Assembly (NCBI GenBank): GCA_964596165.1
Contig: CAZQTW010000029.1
Location: 7,265 to 71,264, forward strand
From: CAYUQT01 sp964596165
GTDB taxonomy: Bacteria > Planctomycetota > Phycisphaerae > UBA1845 > JAFGLZ01
Direction of reading: 5' to 3'
DNA length: 64,000 nucleotides
The position numbers were made by a program, and so were the translations under genes. Of the stretch, positions 61,318-64,000 are shown piece by piece. Within the stretch, counting starts at the first letter, position 1, and the number at the start of each line of letters is the position of its first letter. The notes beneath the pieces are model-generated. The model saw only the letters and a program-made list of their open reading frames with translations, was not told the origin of the DNA and searched no databases.

Positions 61318-62856
61318 CTACTGGAAGCCCCCTTCGGCGATTTCTACCGCCTTGAGCAGGGCGCGGGCCTTGTTGATGGATTCCTCATATTCCCCCGCCG
61401 GTAGGCTATCCGCCACGATACCCCCGCCGGCTTGAATGTAGATCCTGTAGCGCTTTGCCGGCGTATCGACAAAGCGATGATTGTCCATCACGACCATCGT
61501 TCGCAAGGCAATACACGTGTCCATGTTTCCGGCAAAGTCGATGTATCCCACCGCCCCCGCATAAGGGCCGCGCCGTGTGGGCTCGAATTCGTCGATGATT
61601 TCCATGGCGCGGACCTTGGGCGCGCCGCTTACCGTCCCCACCGGAAGGGCGGCCCGCAGGGCGTCGAACGCCGTGCGGGTCGTCGCTAGCCGACCCTGCA
61701 CTTCGCTGCAAATGTGCATCACGTGGCTGTACCGCTCCACCACCATGACGTCGTTCAACCGAACCGTCCCCAGCTCCGCGACGCGCCCCACGTCATTCCG
61801 CCCCAGATCGACCAACATGATGTGTTCGGCCCGTTCCTTGGGATCGGCCAGGAGTTCCGCCTCGAGGGCCTTGTCCTCCTCTTCCGTCTGCCCGCGGCGA
61901 CGTGTGCCGGCCAACGGACGGTTCGTCACCACGCCGTCTTCAACCCGGCACATGATCTCAGGACTCGCCCCGACGAGGACACAGGCCGGGCTCTTGAGGT
62001 AGAACATGAACGGCGACGGATTCACGACGCGCAGCGCCCGGTAGACGTTGAACGGATCCGTATCGGTTTCCACACAAAGCCGTTGCGAGAGGACCACCTG
62101 GAAGATGTCACCCGCTCGTATGTACTCCTTGCAGGCCTCAACGGCCGCCTCGAAGTCCGCACGTTTGAAGTTGCTGGTAAACGGCAGGCTGGGTTGCCCT
62201 TCCGTGACAATCTGACCGACCTGGCTGAACCGCGGTTCGGACAACGCATGGACGGTCTCTTCGATTCGACGACACGCGTCCTCGTAGGCGCCGTCCACAC
62301 TGCCTTGATCGAGGTGCGATTGTCCGACGACCTTGATCGTCTTGTCCACGTGGTCGAAGATGACCATCGTGTCGTAGAGACCAAAGAGCAGATCCGGCAG
62401 ATTGCGATCGTCCAGGGGGGCGTTCGGCAGATCCTCGTAGTATCGGACCATGTCGTAGCCGGCATATCCGACGGCGCCGCCGACGAATCGCGGCAGGCCC
62501 CGAACGTGCACGGCCTTGTACCTCGCCAGCAGGGATTCCAAAACGCCCAAGGGATCGTCGGCCTTCAATTCCTCACGTTGCCTCTTGTCGCCCGATTCGA
62601 TGACGACCTGATCCCGTGTGGAATGGAACACCTGAAAGGGCCTGGCCCCGATGAAGCTGTAGCGGGCGATCTTCTCGCCGCCGACCACACTCTCGAGCAG
62701 AAAGGCATGTTCGCTCGTCGCCGACACCCGGGCAAAGGCGGTCACCGGTGTGAGATTGTCGCCGAGCAACTGGCAATACACGGGAATCATGTTCCCGTGC
62801 GCCGCGAGTTGGGCAAAGGTCTCTCTATCTGGCACGTACCGACGCATCGGCGGCAT
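61318..62856 (-). CDS. trpE: Anthranilate synthase component I
   Basis: A 512-residue chorismate-using enzyme. The N-terminal region shows TFAQLAAHGNMIPVYCQLLG and the Trp-feedback-type element FLLESVVGGEKIARYSFIGA; the catalytic C-terminal domain has SPFMFYLKSPACVLVGASPE, RPLAGTRRRGQTEEED, ELLADPKERAEHIMLVDLGR and ALRAALPVGTVSGAPKVRAM. It converts chorismate and ammonia to anthranilate, the first step of tryptophan synthesis, with TrpG as glutaminase partner (not in the window). The ATG at 62856 is the best start, although no clear ribosome binding site is seen. An insertion sequence lies directly upstream. Confidence 0.95.
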   Translation of the reverse strand: MPPMRRYVPDRETFAQLAAHGNMIPVYCQLLGDNLTPVTAFARVSATSEHAFLLESVVGGEKIARYSFIGARPFQVFHSTRDQVVIESGDKRQREELKADDPLGVLESLLARYKAVHVRGLPRFVGGAVGYAGYDMVRYYEDLPNAPLDDRNLPDLLFGLYDTMVIFDHVDKTIKVVGQSHLDQGSVDGAYEDACRRIEETVHALSEPRFSQVGQIVTEGQPSLPFTSNFKRADFEAAVEACKEYIRAGDIFQVVLSQRLCVETDTDPFNVYRALRVVNPSPFMFYLKSPACVLVGASPEIMCRVEDGVVTNRPLAGTRRRGQTEEEDKALEAELLADPKERAEHIMLVDLGRNDVGRVAELGTVRLNDVMVVERYSHVMHICSEVQGRLATTRTAFDALRAALPVGTVSGAPKVRAMEIIDEFEPTRRGPYAGAVGYIDFAGNMDTCIALRTMVVMDNHRFVDTPAKRYRIYIQAGGGIVADSLPAGEYEESINKARALLKAVEIAEGGFQ

Positions 62857-62931
62857 CGTAAGCCGACGAGGATGGTCGGTCAAGGCAATGAATGGTTCCT
62901 CAGCCCTGACGAATGGCTTTTTCTCGCACCT

Positions 62932-62990
62932 GCCCAGAGGGCGGGGCACACCCAGGACATGAGCTGTCCATGGGGTAAGGAGCTTTACCC
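62932..62990 (-). promoter_or_regulatory. Two small hairpins in the trpE leader
   Basis: GGGTAA-GGAGCT-TTACCC (62973-62990) and GCCC-AGA-GGGC (62932-62942) can fold in the transcript leading into trpE. No Trp-rich leader peptide, T-box or U-tract is seen, so attenuation is not demonstrated. Confidence 0.25.
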
Positions 62991-63056
62991 ACCGACAGGG
63001 GATGCTCCTCCGGCCCTCGCGCAGCATTGTCTTTTTTTTCACAACGCCTTTTTTTC

Positions 63057-63099
63057 TTGACTTCGGACGATAAGTATACATACTTATCTATCGCCGAAG
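63057..63099 (+). promoter_or_regulatory. Promoter with nested palindromes before the IS genes
   Basis: TTGACT (63057-63062) is followed by a -10-like CATACT/ATACTT after 16-17 bases. The -10 lies inside a perfect inverted repeat GATAAGTAT-AC-ATACTTATC (63069-63088), itself enclosed by CTTCGG/CCGAAG (63061-63066 and 63094-63099). AAGGAGG (63098-63104) then serves the next gene. The palindrome would be a good operator for a dimeric repressor. Confidence 0.55.
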
Positions 63100-63109
63100 G
63101 AGGTTCACC

Positions 63110-63424
63110 ATGAAGGTGCCGAAACACCCCACGCTCATCGTGCGCATGCGGGATGCCCGCGTGAAGGAACTCGTTCCCCGGTGTCCGCCCCTGGCCGCCA
63201 GCCTGGGACGCCGCAGCGGGGCGTCCGAGGGCTATCACGTGACCCTCAAAGAGAAGGGCAAGACCCGCACGGTCTATGTCCCTAAGGAACTCATGGAGGA
63301 GGTCCAATCATCGATCGAGGAACATCGACGGATACGACGGTTGTTACGGGAAATCACCCAGTTGGAACTGGCCTGGATTCAGTCCTACGTGAGCCACCGA
63401 GAGCGCCAGGCGGGCCGTGCGTAG
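63110..63424 (+). CDS. DUF6788-type protein accompanying an IS transposase
   Basis: A 104-residue basic protein. The segment YHVTLKEKGKTRTVYVPKEL followed by EEVQSSIEEHRRIRRLLREI and TQLELAWIQ is typical of the DUF6788 proteins encoded just ahead of transposases in planctomycetes, chloroflexi and others. A DNA-binding or transposition-accessory role is assumed but not known. It has an excellent ribosome binding site (AAGGAGG). The transposase frame starts about 15 bases after its stop and is open upstream into it. Confidence 0.8.
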   Translation: MKVPKHPTLIVRMRDARVKELVPRCPPLAASLGRRSGASEGYHVTLKEKGKTRTVYVPKELMEEVQSSIEEHRRIRRLLREITQLELAWIQSYVSHRERQAGRA

Positions 63425-63438
63425 CCCTGGGCGGCGTC

Positions 63439-64000
63439 TTGGCCAAGACCGTCAACCACTTCTGGCCGGACCTGAGGACGTGGTTGGTCCAGGTCAAGGA
63501 GACGCGGGACCCCGAGCGCATTGTGTACGGCGCGCCCTTCCTGATCTGGATGGGGTGGATGCTCTTCTTGTTGAAGCTGGGGGCCCGACGACAGTTGGGG
63601 TTTGAGCTGAACACGCCGGAGGCCCTGAGGAATCTGAACCGGCTCTCCGGATGTCGGCAAGATGCCGTGGCGCATCACGACACGCTGAATCACTTTCTGG
63701 GACACGTAGGCCCGGCGGAGGTGGCCAAGGTCCGTCGCCAGATGGTTCGGCGGCTGATCCGGATGAACGTTCTGGACCGGGGTCGGCTGATCGGACACTT
63801 CCTGATCGTCCTGGACGGCACGGGGCAATTGACGTTTGAGGGGCGACACTGTCCCCACTGTCTGGAACGTGTGGTGAACGGGAAGACGCTGTACTCTCAC
63901 TACGTGCTGGAGGCCAAGCTCGTCACCCCGGAGGGCTTGGTCATCTCGGTGGGCAGTGAGTTCATCGAGAACAGCGATCCGAAGGCGACGAAGCAGGACT
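63439..64000 (+). CDS. Transposase, N-terminal part (3' end outside window)
   Basis: A reading frame of at least 187 codons that runs past the window end without a stop. It begins LAKTVNHFWPDLRTWLVQVK and contains a DDE-type first motif LIVLDGTGQLTFEGRHCPHC, with a CPHCL zinc-like pair and FIENSDPKATKQD at the edge. It is likely an RNase-H-fold transposase of the DUF6788-associated group. The start is uncertain: TTG at 63439 is the best candidate, the frame being open back to 63286 inside the preceding gene. No slippery heptamer was found, so separate initiation is assumed. Confidence 0.75.
   Translation, partial: MAKTVNHFWPDLRTWLVQVKETRDPERIVYGAPFLIWMGWMLFLLKLGARRQLGFELNTPEALRNLNRLSGCRQDAVAHHDTLNHFLGHVGPAEVAKVRRQMVRRLIRMNVLDRGRLIGHFLIVLDGTGQLTFEGRHCPHCLERVVNGKTLYSHYVLEAKLVTPEGLVISVGSEFIENSDPKATKQD

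Larger units (their letters stand above)
63057..64000 (+). mobile_element. Insertion sequence, left part (right end outside window)
   Basis: A promoter, a DUF6788 gene and a transposase gene form a unit that runs off the window. The left terminal repeat was not identified; it should lie between the trpE start (62856) and 63109, where T-tracts (63032-63039 and 63049-63055) mark an abrupt change in composition. The family is of the 'not classified yet' type that pairs DUF6788 with a DDE-type transposase. Confidence 0.65.

Noticed and set aside
63286..63440. Programmed -1 frameshift fusing the DUF6788 gene and the transposase
   Set aside because: The transposase frame is open into the preceding gene, but no X-XXY-YYZ slippery site was found in the overlap; separate initiation is more likely.

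Overview
The window reads as chromosome of a high-GC planctomycete, probably a Phycisphaerae-like lineage or a neighbour of it. The evidence is a prepilin-type protein with the planctomycete N-terminus and composition, a DUF6807/PmoA-like secreted protein, a URO-D-like protein ending in a CDHGVPPDV-type motif, a TPR protein carrying RNA polymerase alpha-CTD repeats, and a DUF6788-plus-transposase element. MreD and penicillin-binding protein 2 are present, so the organism should make peptidoglycan. The taxonomy is inferred from gene types, not from a marker gene. No rRNA, tRNA or CRISPR array was seen.

Layout. 1-1.9 kb: the end of an OmpR-type regulator and its histidine kinase. 2.2-8.4 kb: an NCS1-type permease, a CsgG-like/TPR lipoprotein, a phosphate pair (DUF47/PhoU-like protein plus PiT transporter) and a prepilin-like protein. 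8.8-17.9 kb: tsaE, a Tat-exported protein of unknown function, then an envelope run (apolipoprotein N-acyltransferase, HEAT-repeat lipoprotein, mreD, PBP2) and a PHP-type histidinol phosphatase. 18-23 kb, minus strand: DUF6807 protein, HtpX, an ACT-domain protein and a P1B-type metal ATPase. 23.3-24.9 kb: a hairpin-rich leader in front of an unrecognised tail-anchored protein.

25-32.5 kb: a compact chemosensory cluster (CheA, two CheY, CheD, HDOD, CheX-like; divergently a second CheX and a FapA/DUF342 protein) with no CheW, CheR, CheB or receptor in view. 32.7-38.2 kb: four lipid-type genes (extended SDR/reductase, diacylglycerol-kinase-like, alkylglycerone-phosphate-synthase-like, GlpD) that together look like an ether-lipid or glycerolipid module. 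38.7-44.4 kb: rsgA, trmB, two small lipoproteins, a SpoIID-domain protein and the TPR/alpha-CTD protein.

44.6-54.5 kb: GH2 beta-mannosidase-like enzyme, MFS transporter, SMP-30 family protein, HAD phosphatase, FtsX-type permease, TMTC-like membrane/TPR protein, then psd and pssA for phosphatidylethanolamine synthesis. 54.6-57.9 kb: gltX and glnS. 57.9-62.9 kb, minus strand: secreted TPR protein, URO-D-like protein, unknown protein, trpE. 63.0-64.0 kb: the left part of an insertion sequence that runs off the window.

Many neighbours are translationally coupled (ATGA or GTGA overlaps at HDOD/CheD, SDR/DAG kinase, AGPS/GlpD and HAD/permease), which supports reading these groups as operons. Start codons were chosen from Shine-Dalgarno spacing and family N-termini; all domain calls come from motif reading only, without database searches.
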